Positions 9,376-20,390 are shown, counted from the first letter of the stretch. The stretch is 64,000 nucleotides of DNA from Pseudogymnoascus destructans (GCF_001641265.1 NW_020167539.1:735480-799479); one strand, 5' to 3'. Program-made: numbers and translations. The notes: generated by a model not told the origin, from the sequence alone.

Positions 9376-11683
9376 TGTCATGTGTGGAGGAGAACTCCCT
9401 ACACAATGGAGAAATGCTAAGATCATACCACTGAAGAAGCCTAACAAGGGAGACTACACAGTCGCAAAGGCGTGGAGGCCGATCTCACTGCTCTCCACAC
9501 TTGGAAAGACACTGGAGTCTGTGGTTGCTGAAACAATATCGCACGCAGTGGAGACGTTTGGTCTGCTCCCCACGAACCACTTTGGGGCCAGAAAGAAACG
9601 CTCTGCTGAACAGGCACTCCTGCTGCTGCAGGAACACATCTACAATGCCTGGAGATCAAAGAAGGTCCTTAGCTTGGTTAGCTTCGATGTGAAGGGCGCA
9701 TACAATGGGGTGTACAAGGACAGATTGTTGCAGAGACTCGCAGCTAGAGGCATTCCGGCGGCTCTAGTACGGTGGATTGATGCCTTCTGCTCAGAACGCA
9801 TGGCAACCATCCTAGTCAATGGCCACACCTCTCAACAACAGCCACTGCCACAGCAGGCCTACCGCAAGGGTCGCCACTTTCACCAATATTGATCCTCTTC
9901 TTCAATGCCGACTTGGTTCAACACAAACTGACTACAAGTGGGGGATCAATGGCATTTGTAGACGATTACAGCGCATGGGTCACGGGGCCATCACCAGAAG
10001 CGAATCGAGAAGGGATCCAGGCCATAATCGACAGAGCGATGGACTGGGAGAGACGAAGTGGGGCCACATTTGAAGGGGAGAAGACTATACTAGTACACTT
10101 CACTAGGCGCGCGGAACACCATTCACGATTAAAGGGGAATCAGTCACACCAAGCAACACAGCAAAGATCTTGGGTGTAGTCATGGACACGGAGCTCCGCT
10201 ACAAGCAGCACATTGCAAAGGCAGCAACTAGAGGTCTCCGTGCTGCCATGGCTTTAAGACGACTGCGGATGGTGTCTCCCTCTACTGCGAGACAACTGTT
10301 TAGGGCAACGGTAGCGCCAGTGGTGGATTACACCTCCAATGTCTGGATGCATGCATGTGGATGGAAAACAATGCCCTCTATGAACAGGGTCCAAAGTATT
10401 GGAGCACAAGCAATCACAGGAACTTTTCGGACAGTGGCGACGGCCATAGCGGAAGCTGAGGCTAGCATACGGACAGTACACGAACGGCACGCTGAAAGGG
10501 CAACAAAACTGTGGGTTAACCTCCGTACGTTGCCTACGACAAACCCGCTCTCGAAGCTAGGCACCAGAGTATTCCAGAGATTCACCTCCCCACTACAGAA
10601 GATAGCCAGCAGGCACCAACAGACACCAACAGATCAGATGGAGGTCATCCAACCCTACGTGGTGGCTCTGTGGGAGGATCGATTGCTTACGACTATCGAG
10701 CTGGACAGGGAGAAGGCAATAGAAGCCGCCAATTCTGCCGTAGGCATACAGATCGCAACAAATTCGTCCGTGAGGAAAGGCATAGTTGGGATGGGGGGAG
10801 CAATTCAAGACACCTCCAGCAATACAACCAACAGAGGGCCTGCCACATACTCGATCACAGTGGGAACAAGAACTGAACAAAATCCATACACAGCTGAGTT
10901 GGCAGCGATAGCAATGGCGATGAGATGCCTGCCGCTAGGTCTCCTAGGGAGGCAGATCACCATATTTACCAGCAGTCAGGGCGCGCTACTTGCTCTGAGC
11001 AAGCCTCAGCATCAGTCCGGTCAAGGCAGTATTAGACAAGTCTACGATGGGATCCGCAAAGGAGAGGAGGTAACCGCCTCTGCGCCGTATGGGTTCCGAC
11101 ACAGGAGTTCACGTTAGGCAAGAGCGCTAAGAGAGAAGCCCGGCAGGCTACTGAGCAAGGGCACTCAATGCAAGAAAAATTACACCAGGCCAAGTCCACA
11201 ACAATAAACGTCGAAATAGCAAAGCAGCGGGGAAACAAGGCACTCCCAGAAGGGATAGGCAAATACTCGAGGGAGATGGATACAGCGCTGCCAGGCAAAC
11301 ACACTTGTACCTTATACGACACGCTCAAACGGAAAGAAGCGAGCATATTGGCACAACTCTGAACCGGAATGTCACAACTCAACGGATACCTCCACCAGAT
11401 TGGAGCAGCAGAATCGGACCAATGCGTTTGTGGCCAAGCAGGGGAAACTGTCAAGCACTTTCTTTTCCGATGCACGAGATGGGAAGCATACCGAACACAG
11501 ATACTCGAACAGACAGACACCAGGAAAGGCAACCTCTCATTCTACTTAGGAGGGAAGGCACCATCTGACCCAGAGACATGGTCACTGAACATGGACGCGG
11601 TTAGAGCAACGATTAAATTTGCCATAGCCACAGGACAACTCGACATGGAGATAGAACAAGTAACTAACACCCCACAACAGTAA
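9376..11683 (+). pseudogene. LINE ORF2, reverse transcriptase, RNase H and C-terminal knuckle
   Basis: Reading across three frames: PTQWRNAKIIPLKKPNKGD and WRPISLLSTLGKTLE (RT fingers), SFDVKGAYNGV (first catalytic Asp, near 9680), AGLPQGSPLSPILILFF after a shift near 9850, and AFVDDYSAWVTG (FVDD catalytic box, near 9960). ILGVVMDTELRYKQH follows after a shift near 10130. An RNase-H-like region runs from about 10770 (GMGGAIQDT...AELAAIAMAMR). After more shifts near 11100-11370 a C-terminal CVCG...H...C motif near 11420 ends at 11683. This is the Tad/I arrangement (RT, RNase H, CCHC). At least three frameshifts make it non-functional. Confidence 0.85.
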
Positions 11684-11910
11684 ATGTCATCTCTTTTCCC
11701 TTACCCCGACTAACCCCCAAAATCCCCCGTGTCCCTAGCAGGTCTCGCTTCAGTCGCCGAGAATAGGACACTGAACACTTGGAGGAATGAACTTCAAGTT
11801 CACTTGCTACTAACTACACACGAGACCTCGTTGAATAAGGCAGACAGTGGCTTTGGAAGACATTGAAGGAGGCAGTTTTGTACGGGCTTCAGGAGACAAT
11901 GGAAACACTA
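11684..11910 (+). other. Probable LINE 3' UTR
   Basis: Non-coding sequence between the end of ORF2 and the TA at 11909-11910 that starts the next element. I see no poly(A) tail or tandem tail repeat, so the LINE 3' end may have been disturbed by the following insertion. Confidence 0.4.
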
Positions 11911-13810
11911 ACGTATTCCACCAGTAAGCCGGTAACACCCGTAAGCCGGTAATCGCATCGAAAATCAACCCACAAACCATCCGTAAACCTGTAAACTATA
12001 CAATATGTCTCAACATCAGAGCTCTCAGTTAGCTTCAAAAGAAGGGAGAATACTCCTAGCTATTCAAGCCTTCCGTAAAGGCCAATTTAAGAGCCTTAGA
12101 GCCGCTACGAAGGTGTACGGAGTACCTTATTCAACTGCTAGCGATCGTCTTCACGGTCGCGCTCTGAAGACTGAGTTACGATCCGTACACCGCAAACTCA
12201 CAGAGACTGAGGAATCTAGCCTTATAAATTGGATCCTATCAATGGATGAGCGTGGTCTAGCACCTCGAGTTAATACCGTATGACAAATGGCCAATTTACT
12301 CCTTGAAAGACGCGACAAACGGAGCTCGACTTTAACGGCTACGGACCATCAAGATCTTACAGTTGGCCAGAATTGGGTCTATAAGTTCGTACGACGTCAC
12401 GAAACCTTACAATCACGATTTAATCGTAAATATGACTATCAGCGAGCGAAATGTGAAGATCCTACTATCATTCGAGCCTGGTTTCAACTTGTGGAGAATA
12501 TACGGGCGAAATATGGGATTACGGATGATGATATATATAACTTCGATGAAACGGGATTCCAGATGGGAGTGATCACAACCGCAAGAGTGGTTTGCGGGTC
12601 TGAAAGAGCTGGAAAGCCAGTTACTCTCCAGCCAGGGAATCGGGAGTGGGTAACAGTTATTGAGGGCATTTGCACAGATGGTTGGAGCACGCCTCCAATG
12701 GTGATATTCGAAGGGAAGCTTCATCAATCCACTTGGTACACTAAGTCTCTTCCACTGAATTGGATGATTGGTGTTAGTGAAAACGGTTGGATGAACGATA
12801 CCCTTGGCTTTACATGGCTTACGGAGGTATTTGAGAAGCATACAAGAGATCGTACGAAAGGAGTATACAGACTCCTAATTCTAGATGGTCATGGAAGCCA
12901 CAGTACTCCTGAATTCGACTTATTCTGCAAGGAACACTCAATTATTACGCTTTGTATGCCGCCGCATTCGTCACACCTATTACAGCCTTTAGATGTTGGT
13001 TGCTTTGCGGCTGTAAAACGGATTTACGGACGGCAGATTGAAAACCTTATGCGTAATGGTCTTAACCATATCGACAAGCCCGACTTCCTTAGAGCTTATT
13101 TAAGTACTCGACTAGAGGCTCTAAATACAAACAATATTCGAAATAGCTTCATGGCTGCTGGGCTTGTTCCGTACAATCCAAGTTACGTACTTGAAAAGCT
13201 TCATATTACTTTACGGACACCAACTCCACCTATAAACCATCCGCAAAGCTCTCCTTGGAACCCTGAGACTCAGCATAATATTCGAGAGCTTGAGCGTCAA
13301 ACACAAACGATTAAGGAGTACATTCAACGTCGTACGCATAGTCCACCAAGTCCTACAGAGGTTGCACTTAATCAACTAGTCAAGGGTTGTCAAATGGCTA
13401 TGCATAGTGCTGTGCTTCTTACGGAGGAGAACCGCCAATTACGGGCCGAAAACGAGAGGCAGAAGAAGAAGAGAGTAAAGCGGAGGTCATATATAGCTAC
13501 AGGAGGAGTTCTTACAGTTCAAGAAGGGTTGAATCGCTCCCAAATGGTTGATATTCAGCATGTTGAGGAGCTAACGAGCATTCTGCAAGAGCCACGAATA
13601 CGTGCACCCCCTAGGTGCAGTATATGTTCATCAGTTGAGCATAATGCTCGAGTATGCCCTCAGAAGCTTAATTGTAATTAATTCAATTCCAAAGTAATCA
13701 ATTCAATTCAATTCAATTCAATTCATTTTGTAATTTACGGATGGTTTGTGGGTTGATTTTCGACGCGATTACCGGCTTACGCGTGTTACCGGCTTACTGG
13801 TGGAATACGT
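11911..13810 (+). mobile_element. Fot/pogo element A, complete ends
   Basis: The inverted repeats are about 75 bp and begin ACGTATTCCACCAGTAAGCC. They lie at 11911 and, inverted, up to 13810. TA flanks are at 11909-11910 and 13811-13812. Each repeat holds two copies of GTAAGCCGGTAA spaced 17 bp start to start (11924 and 11941). The element is 1900 bp and encodes one transposase. Its right TA is also the left TA of element B. Confidence 0.95.
12005..13681 (+). pseudogene. Fot/pogo transposase A, one nonsense codon
   Basis: A 559-codon frame is interrupted only by TGA at 12281-12283. Element B has CGA (Arg) at the same place (SFRQMANLLL against TV-stop-QMANLLL), so this is most simply a C-to-T change. 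Domains: an N-terminal pipsqueak/CENP-B HTH (about residues 15-60), a second HTH before 140, and a DDE core with YNFDETGFQMG, LLILDGHGSH and LLQPLDVGCF, 35 residues between the last two Asp. A basic helix precedes a C-terminal zinc knuckle (CSICSSVEHNARVC). All catalytic Asp residues are present. Readthrough or a downstream start at 12287 (MANLLLE) would give a protein lacking the first HTH. Confidence 0.9.
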
Positions 13811-13812
13811 TA

Positions 13813-15672
13813 ACGTACTCCACAAGCGAGCGGCGCACACAAGTGAGTGGCGCACGCATCACGAATTCTATAACTCTAGAGGTTAATTTCACAACAATAC
13901 AATTTATTAAACCCTATAGAACTACCCTAATTAGAAACCTCCCTTAATGGACACGTACGGGCAGTATGCGCAAGTGATTTACACATACTACACGTCCGTG
14001 GTGCATGAGTTTGTGGCTCTGTAGGTTGACCTGCAACCCTACCTACAATATCTATATCTGCTGTTTGTAGTCGATCTAGGCCCTCCTGGACTGTCAAAAC
14101 ACCTCCTTTAGCTACATACGACCTCCTTACTGCTCTCTTCTTCTTTTGTCTTTCATTTTCGGTCCGCAATTGCTTGTTTTCCTCCGTTAGAAGAGCCGCA
14201 TTATGCATAGCCATTTGACAGCCTTTAACTAGCTGCTGGAACACCTGATCTGTAGGACTTGATAAACCTGCTGTACGACGTTGAATGCGCCCCTTAATTG
14301 CTGTAGCCTGAAGCTCTAATTGACTAGCATTATGAGGCGTTTCGGGTACCCAACAGTCTTGTAGGGCAGGAAGAAGCAGAGGTGGAGTTGGCGTCCGTAA
14401 CTGAGTATTAAGCTTTGACAGCACTCGTTCTGGGTCGTACGGGACTAGACCTGTAGCTGCAAACCCACTACGGACCACATTAAGGGCCATAGACTCTTTG
14501 CGGGCCGAAAGGTAGGCTGTAAGGAAATCCGGTTTGTCAATATGGTTTAGTCCAACCCGCATATATCTTTCAATTTGTTGTCCGTATGACCGTTTTAGAA
14601 CCGCAAAACAGCTAACGTCTAATGGCTGTAAGAGATGTGATGAATGCGGCGGCATGCAAAGCGTAATAATTGAGTGCTCGGAACAGAATAGGTCAAACTC
14701 TGGAGTCGAATGGCTCCCGTGTCCGTCGAGAATAAGAAGCCGATAAACCCCCTTCGTACGGTCCTTTGTATGCTTCTGAAAGACGTCCGTAAGCCAAGCA
14801 AGGCCTAAAGAATCATCCGTCCACCCGTTTTCACTAACTGCAATTGTCCAGTCTAAAGGCAAAGTGTCTGTGTACCAAGTCGATATATGAACCTTGCCCT
14901 CAAAAATAACCATTGCTGGCAAGCTCCATCCGTCTGAAGATATTGATTCAATAACAGTAACCCATTCGCGGTTCCCTGGCTGTACGCAAACTGGCTTGCC
15001 AGCCCGCTCAGAACCTGTAATTACCTTCGCGGTCGTGACTACTCCCATTTGAAACCCAGTCTCGTCAAAGTTGTAGATGTCCTCCTCTTGAATCCCATAT
15101 TTAGCAATTGTATTCCATACAAGCCGAAACCAGTCCCGAATAATCATAGGATCTTCGCATTTTGCCCGCTGATAGTCGTATTTACGGGTGTATTTTGATT
15201 GGAGGGAGTTGTGTTGTCGTACGAAATTATAAACCCAGTTCTGGCCAACTGTAGGAGTCTGATCCTGGTCTGCGTCAGTCCGTTTTTGAAGAAGTAGATT
15301 TGCCATTTGTCGAAAGGAATTAGCTCTAAGTGGTAGGCCTCGTTCCTCCATAGATAATATCCATTGGATAAGTGTTAACTCCTCAGTAGCTGTAAGTTTG
15401 AGGTTTGCGGACCGTAAATCGCGTCGCGCGGTCCGTCCTTTAACGCGCGCCCGCAGAGTGGACTCAGGAAGATCGTACGCGACCGCAGCACCTCTAACAC
15501 TCGTAAAATGGCCGTTTTTATAGGCTTGGAGTGCAAGAGTCATTCGACCCTCTTTGTGGATTAATTGCAGGTCAATTGGTTGAGACATATTGATTTAAAG
15601 GATACTATACGCGTTAGAATTCGTGATGCGTGCGCCACTTACTTGTGTGCGCCGCTCGCTTGTGGAGTACGT
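13813..15672 (-). mobile_element. Fot/pogo element B, complete ends
   Basis: The inverted repeats are about 55 bp and begin ACGTACTCCACAAGCGAG, at 13813 and, inverted, up to 15672. TA flanks are at 13811-13812 and 15673-15674. The length is 1860 bp. Each repeat contains GAGCGGCGCAC and GAGTGGCGCAC 17 bp apart (13828 and 13845 on the left). It carries one uninterrupted transposase on the minus strand and is the best candidate in the window for an active DNA transposon. Confidence 0.95.
13927..15588 (-). CDS. Intact Fot/pogo transposase B
   Basis: This 553-residue frame has no stop or shift. Domains in order: pipsqueak-type HTH (about residues 12-55), CENP-B-type HTH (about 65-135), and a DDE endonuclease core with catalytic Asp in YNFDETGFQMG (near 174), LLILDGHGSH (near 287) and LLQPLDVSCF (near 324, 35 residues after the previous one). 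A Gln/Lys/Arg-rich coiled stretch (about 450-490) follows. A C-terminal zinc knuckle (CSMCKSLAHTARTC) is four residues longer in spacing than a retroviral one. The length matches Fot1-type transposases of about 540-560 residues. It would bind the element ends and cut and paste at TA. Start ATG at 15588; it lies 84 bp inside the right end. It shares most of its sequence with the product of element A. Confidence 0.93.
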   Translation of the reverse strand: MSQPIDLQLIHKEGRMTLALQAYKNGHFTSVRGAAVAYDLPESTLRARVKGRTARRDLRSANLKLTATEELTLIQWILSMEERGLPLRANSFRQMANLLLQKRTDADQDQTPTVGQNWVYNFVRQHNSLQSKYTRKYDYQRAKCEDPMIIRDWFRLVWNTIAKYGIQEEDIYNFDETGFQMGVVTTAKVITGSERAGKPVCVQPGNREWVTVIESISSDGWSLPAMVIFEGKVHISTWYTDTLPLDWTIAVSENGWTDDSLGLAWLTDVFQKHTKDRTKGVYRLLILDGHGSHSTPEFDLFCSEHSIITLCMPPHSSHLLQPLDVSCFAVLKRSYGQQIERYMRVGLNHIDKPDFLTAYLSARKESMALNVVRSGFAATGLVPYDPERVLSKLNTQLRTPTPPLLLPALQDCWVPETPHNASQLELQATAIKGRIQRRTAGLSSPTDQVFQQLVKGCQMAMHNAALLTEENKQLRTENERQKKKRAVRRSYVAKGGVLTVQEGLDRLQTADIDIVGRVAGQPTEPQTHAPRTCSMCKSLAHTARTCPLREVSN

Positions 15673-15674
15673 TA

Positions 15675-16421
15675 AAGGAATTGTATTATGTAATATAGAC
15701 TAGGGCCCTTTAGGCTTAGCCGGGCGAATAGACTTCATTCATTCATAATCTAGATACCTATGTAGTTGATGTATCATCGGTGAGACAAGGTGAGGGGAAC
15801 AGTACGGACGATCTACGAGTTATGCATATCTTGGCATTACTACTTAGTGTAGGACAAAACTTTTGAAAGCCACCTCCGTAAAACACTGTTGAATCGCTCT
15901 AATGACGCAAGACGGAGCGGAGAAATGAGATAATATGCAGGAGAGGCAGGGATGTCGCGGGAGGATGCCCCGCAACTCCGAATAACTTCGTGAATTACTG
16001 AAATATCTCTAGCCCTCACCGCGGGAATGGCTGGTCTAATTTCAGTCATCCCAGGGATGGGGCTGAAAGTCGTCGTAAGAAGGGACGGGAGGGAGTGCGT
16101 GAGAAGGTTCGAGAAGCAAACTGTTTGCCACTCCAATTAAGCATGCTGTATAAAACTAGATGGCAACCGCAATTGTTGCTGGAACCAGCCTCTAAAAATT
16201 AGAATTCTCACATTGAGAGTCCGACGATAATTAAGCGCCCTCGCGCTATGTCGCCAAAACTTAGCGAGGAAGGACGCGGCTCTGAATACGAACCTCCACA
16301 CATTTATAAGCACTACTAATCTGACTCTTACCCTCATGTTGCCTAAAGCGCCTCTGTGAGGCTTTACCCAAAGATCTCCATCTTAACCCCCACATAGCTA
16401 GGATTCAATCTTCCTTATCAA
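15675..16421. other. Intergenic, no gene supported
   Basis: I see no recognisable protein, RNA gene or repeat on either strand. The segment separates the transposons from the host island and includes the promoter side of the GNAT gene. Confidence 0.5.
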
Positions 16422-17030
16422 ATGGATCAAATAGAAACACCCCATCTCCGGCTCACGCGACTCACAGAGGATAACCTAGACGACTTCCACGCCATCTGGT
16501 CACTTCCAGAGGCCACCCGATGGAGGTTAGTATACACGGCATAGAACAAGACAGACACCACCCAAACACAATCCAGCTGATCCCCCCCAGCTCACGCGGA
16601 TGCCGCAAGACAATCGAAGAGAGCAGAGAGCAGATGAAAGGTCTTCTAGTCCCCGATGGAGAAAACTTCGCCGTCTTCCTCCGCACCACCTCCACCACCC
16701 CCTCCCCCCCAACCACCCAAATGATCGGCATCGTAGGCGTCTTCCGCCTCTCCCCCATCGTCGAGCTAGGGTACACCTTCCACCCCTCCTTCTGGGGCCA
16801 AGGCTACGCTACCGAGTCTGTGGGCGCGTTCGTAAGGCGGTTTTGGGGAATTGCGTCCTACGATCCGCACGATGACGGCGATGACGGATACGGAGACTTA
16901 TGAGAGCATGAGAGTGTTGGTTAAGTGCGGGTTTAGGGAGGTGGGGAGAGGGGAGGGGGTTGTGTTGCCGACTTTTGGGGAGGGGAGGAGGCAGGCGGTG
17001 GTTTTTGAGGTGTGTGCTCCGGAGGCTTGA
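16422..17030 (+). CDS. GNAT-family N-acetyltransferase, with an apparent frameshift
   Basis: Exon 1 (16422-16525) encodes MDQIETPHLRLTRLTEDNL and HAIWSLPEATRW. A 65-nt intron (16526-16590) starts GTTAGT and ends CCCCCCCAG. Exon 2 continues EESREQMKGLLVPDG, IGIVGVFRLSPIVELGYTFH and FWGQGYATESVGAFVRRFWG, where the acetyl-CoA-binding Q/R-x-x-G-x-G/A motif is seen as QGYATE. The expected tail (DTETYESMRVLVKCGFREVG...VFEVCAPEA, ending at 17030) is read in another frame, shifted around 16870-16900 in a short ACGATGACGG duplication. The fold matches ribosomal-protein or aminoglycoside-type GNAT proteins that acetylate an amine; the substrate is unknown. The shift may be a real mutation, a small unrecognised intron or an assembly error. 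Confidence 0.75.
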
Positions 17031-17423
17031 TTTTTGGTCTGTGGGGTTTAGAGGTGTGGATTTGAGGCTTGTCCTTTCGTATGCGATTTGCAAATATACA
17101 ACAGCGAAAGTTAACCCCGCAAAGTCGCGGTGCAAGAAAGTGGATTCGGCCGTGCGGAACTCACTTATAGCCTTTAACTACCTGCACCTTAAACGGCTCG
17201 GGATATCAACGGCCGACGTAACCATTCGCGATAATGATCACCCATCAAAGCCATGAGCATACACAGACACGAAGCGGGAGAGATGAAGCTAGAATAACGT
17301 AAACGAACTAGTTAGCGTTGAGTAAATATCGAGTAACTGTGCATCATATACGTCGTTAATATCTATCATAATCTCACCTGTTCCATCTATCATCTATCCA
17401 ACTCCCCCCGCCCCCGCCATCAT
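17031..17423. other. Intergenic between convergent genes
   Basis: This contains the 3' ends of the GNAT gene (plus strand) and the F-box gene (minus strand). No further gene is seen. Confidence 0.5.
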
Positions 17424-18991
17424 TTACACCCCCACCCCATAAGAATGCACCTTACTAAACACAAACGGCTTATCATTCCTCAACCCAAACTCCGCCCAAT
17501 CATCCGTCAACCGATTCCAATTCCAAAACCCCTCCCACCCCAGCCTCGCCCTCCCCCTCTCCTGCCCCTTCACCCTCAGCGCCATCCTATAAATATACCT
17601 CTCATCACACCCCTCCGTCTCGATCGTCAGGGCCGCCTCATCACTCCCCCCTTTCTCCTCCCCCCTTCACCCCCACCGCCAAGCCTCCACCGCCCCCTCC
17701 GCGCGTCGGCAACTGGGCTACCTTTCGGCGCGCGCTTACCCTCCAGCAAGCCGGTGAGAAGGGCATGCACGACTTCACTTGGCTCGTGCGTCCCGAGAAG
17801 CGAAATCACAGCCCCAGAGCGGAAGAAACGGAGGTAGCGGTAGTACGTCACGATGTGGACGGGGGAGTCCCATGTTGACTGCGTGGCGGCTGCGGCGCCA
17901 GCGCGCATATAGTTCACGGTGCTGATGTAGAGGCCATCGAAGCGGATTCGGGGGCGGTGGCGGAACATGGTTGCATAGGAGGGGTAGAGGGTGTTTAGTA
18001 AGAGCGGGGCCCGTGGAGCCGCGCTGGCTTCGTCGGCGGGGGGGCCGTCGAGGGTGCCGAGTGCGACGGGGAGGGGGGCGACGCTAACTTCTAACTGCCA
18101 GCTGTAATGCATACCCCCGAACCCGACTTCGTGGCCCTGGCAAATGCGTTTGTAGATCTGATCCTCGGTGGCGATGAGGTAGGCGAGACGCTTGCAGGTT
18201 TGTGCGGTGCGAAGGAAGGACGCCGGGTCGAGGAGCGCCAGGTCGGTGAGGATGTGGGTTAGGATTTCTTCGGGGAGGGTGGCGATTGGGCAGGGGGGGG
18301 CGGGGGCACCTTCGATGGGGGGAGGGGCGGGGGTGATAAGGAGGGAGGAAAAGGAGGTTAGGAGGTCGGGGGTGGAGAGGGCGATTGAGGTGGGTTGAGT
18401 TGCGGGGGTTGCGGGGGTGGCGGGGGTGGCGGAGGAGGGGGTGCTGGTGGTGGTGGGTTTGGGGCCGGCAGAGGGGGGGAAGTGTTTATTTTTGTATTTG
18501 AGGTCGACGCGGTCGTCTATCTGTGGGGGTTGTCAGTATCTCTACTATATGCGCGGGAATAGGATGCATACCCTGAAGGCCTTGCGATAGTGCGTCAAGC
18601 TGTCCCCGAGATTGCCTTGTAATTCTCGCTCGGCGGCCTTTTCGTAGTGTTCCAATGCCGACTCGGGCTCTTTGGTCGCGGTGCCACTGAACTTCTCGAC
18701 ATCTTTCTCGACTGCCGACCTCGCTGAGGAAACCTCGAAGCTGGAAGGGTGGAGGGGCGCGGGAGATACCAGGTCGGCATCCTCGTCGGAGGGCTCGTTG
18801 TCGCTTTCAGCGTCCGCGGATGGCCTGGGAGGAGCCTGTGGGACAACTGATGGCCTGCGCGCAGTCGGTTTCGAGGGAGGCTGGGTCGATTTCTTGGAGG
18901 GGCTCGAGTCGCCGGGTTTCGATTTCGCGAATACCTCGGCGCGCCACTGCTGGCGGAAGGACTCGAGTTCGGGGTTTGATGGTTCGTTCAT
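17424..18991 (-). CDS. F-box protein of the Fbxo9/Pof7/Hrt3 type
   Basis: Exon 1 (18991-18572) starts MNEPSNPELESFRQQWRAE, has a Ser/Pro-rich acidic linker and a TPR-like helix pair (ALEHYEKAAERELQGNLGD, then SLTHYRKAFR). A 51-nt intron (18521-18571; GTATGC, TACTGAC, CCACAG) leads in phase to exon 2: IDDRVDLKYKNKHFP, a low-complexity Thr/Pro/Ala linker, the F-box (IATLPEEILTHILTDLALLD, then SFLRTAQTCKRLAYLI), and the conserved C-terminal half (TLYPSYATMFRHRPRIRFDG, VNYMRAG, VHIVTYYRYLRFF). The final GCDERYIYRMALRVKG...FVFSKVHSYGVGV is one frame off, with the shift inside G-runs at about 17640-17670. Family members are substrate receptors of SCF ubiquitin ligases, binding Skp1 through the F-box. 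The G-run indel may be an assembly error. Confidence 0.85.
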
Positions 18992-19277
18992 TGTGGGGTG
19001 TGGTTATAATGTCAAGGCCATGTATATATATAAAGAGAAATAAATGAAGAAATTGGCTATTATGAGAAAATAAGAGGGAATGTGGGGTATCTATTGCAAC
19101 ATTTTTGTTTGAATTGTGTAGAAGTTTGACGGGGAGCTGATGATGGGGATGAATCATGCGGAGTCCCTGCAGGGATGCTGGATAACGATAAGGTAGTACG
19201 AGGGTACCTAGCTAGTCCTAGAATGGTAAGATCATATCAATTGAGACTAAACTGCATCGGGTGTTTCTAGTGGCAGG
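18992..19277. other. Upstream region of the F-box gene
   Basis: It contains the promoter side of the minus-strand F-box gene; no other gene is seen. Confidence 0.45.
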
Positions 19278-19308
19278 TGTTGAACTAGCAAAAGCGAATC
19301 AATCCGTA

Positions 19309-20390
19309 ATCGTCGTGACCAAACTTTTCGCTTCACTCAAGGTTGGAGTAAGCAACATGCGCCACTTCACGCGAGAGGAAGCAAGTTGCGCCAACTCACG
19401 ATTTTGAGAGTAAGTACTAGCCCATAGTAATTTGTATGTAAAGGTACATAATCTGCCTACTCTATTGAATTATCACTTTGACTCCCACGCTCGCTCCCAT
19501 CCTCACTCCCACGCTCGCTCCCACACTCGCCCGCAATCTCATACTCCTCCTCGCCCTCACTTTCAGAGGCTTCCGGGTCAGGAATTGGGTCCTCCCACTC
19601 TATAGTAATAGATGTACGATTTTCAGGGCTTGGGGTGTAGAGCTCTTTTGCTACTAGCAGTACAATTACCCGCTCACCACCTGGGATTCCTACCCGGAAG
19701 CCAGTTTCATCCATATTCCAAATTGACTCTGGCTGTATACTACGCTGTAGTACAAACTCAAGGTAGTCGCGAAACCAAGCAGTAACAGTAGGCTCGTCTT
19801 GAGCCTTCGTACGCTGCTGCGCAATTGGCTTTGTAGTAATAAAGTGGCATTCTTGAAGCTCATTTTTAATAAATTTTGTAAGCCAACTCTGTGATGGCGG
19901 GGGCTGTGGGCTTCGGAGTTTGCAGACTGCGGCAAATATCATATTCCTAGTAGCTCCAAGCCCTAGGTAATACTGCTCAAGTATCCATTTCTTAAGAGCC
20001 TCAATTTGTGTAGTAGATAGCAGCTTATTCTTACCCCCGTGTTGGGGTAGCTGCTGTTGCTGAGCTTGCTGCTGCCGTCGAGCTGCTCGGGCAATACTCG
20101 ACCGTATTGACGATCGCGCGACCTTGAAAAGTCGACTGGCAGTAGTCGCAGATTCTGAGGGGTTCTCTGCTAGCCATTTACAGGCATTTGATAGTGGAGT
20201 CTCTTCCATTAAATAAATTGGATTAAATTACTATATAAAATACTACGTGTGGCTATGGTAAAGGTTTTGTTACAGAGTAGCGGTGAACATATGCAAGTTG
20301 TGAGTTGGCGCAACTTGCTTCCTCTCATGTGAAGTGGCGCATGTTGCTTACTCCAACCTTGAGCGAAGCGAAAAGTTTGGTCACGACGAT
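19309..20390 (-). mobile_element. Internally deleted pogo element with long inverted repeats
   Basis: The inverted repeats extend about 90 bp with few mismatches, beginning ATCGTCGTGACCAAACTTTT on both ends, with TA flanks (19307-19308 and 20391-20392). It is 1082 bp, little more than half the length of elements A and B, and carries a shortened transposase. This is the expected form of a non-autonomous derivative. Confidence 0.92.
19457..20209 (-). CDS. Shortened pogo transposase, DDE core deleted
   Basis: A 250-residue open frame. The N-terminus (MEETPLSNACKWLAENPSE, then SRLFKVARSSIRSSIARA) is an HTH-like region. A second HTH follows (LLSTTQIEALKKWILEQYY, MIFAAVCKLRS). The first DDE block IWNMDETGFRVGIPGGERV is present near residue 170. 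The frame then jumps to ENRTSITIEWEDPIPDPEAS and a Glu/Ser-rich tail with repeated GSERGSEDG. The second and third catalytic Asp blocks are missing. It could bind element ends but not catalyse transposition. A remnant of a close relative is at 46003-46283. Confidence 0.85.
   Translation of the reverse strand: MEETPLSNACKWLAENPSESATTASRLFKVARSSIRSSIARAARRQQQAQQQQLPQHGGKNKLLSTTQIEALKKWILEQYYLGLGATRNMIFAAVCKLRSPQPPPSQSWLTKFIKNELQECHFITTKPIAQQRTKAQDEPTVTAWFRDYLEFVLQRSIQPESIWNMDETGFRVGIPGGERVIVLLVAKELYTPSPENRTSITIEWEDPIPDPEASESEGEEEYEIAGECGSERGSEDGSERGSQSDNSIE

Noticed and set aside
5471..11683. The LINE as one simple 6-kb insertion
   Set aside because: Its two ORF1 parts are separated by 1.6 kb carrying an opposing spliced gene, and ORF2 lacks several hundred codons; two truncated copies or a heavily rearranged one fit better.
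15840..16337. Minus-strand frames of 98 and 66 codons between the pogo elements and the GNAT gene
   Set aside because: No recognised family, no supporting splice structure and length within chance expectation.
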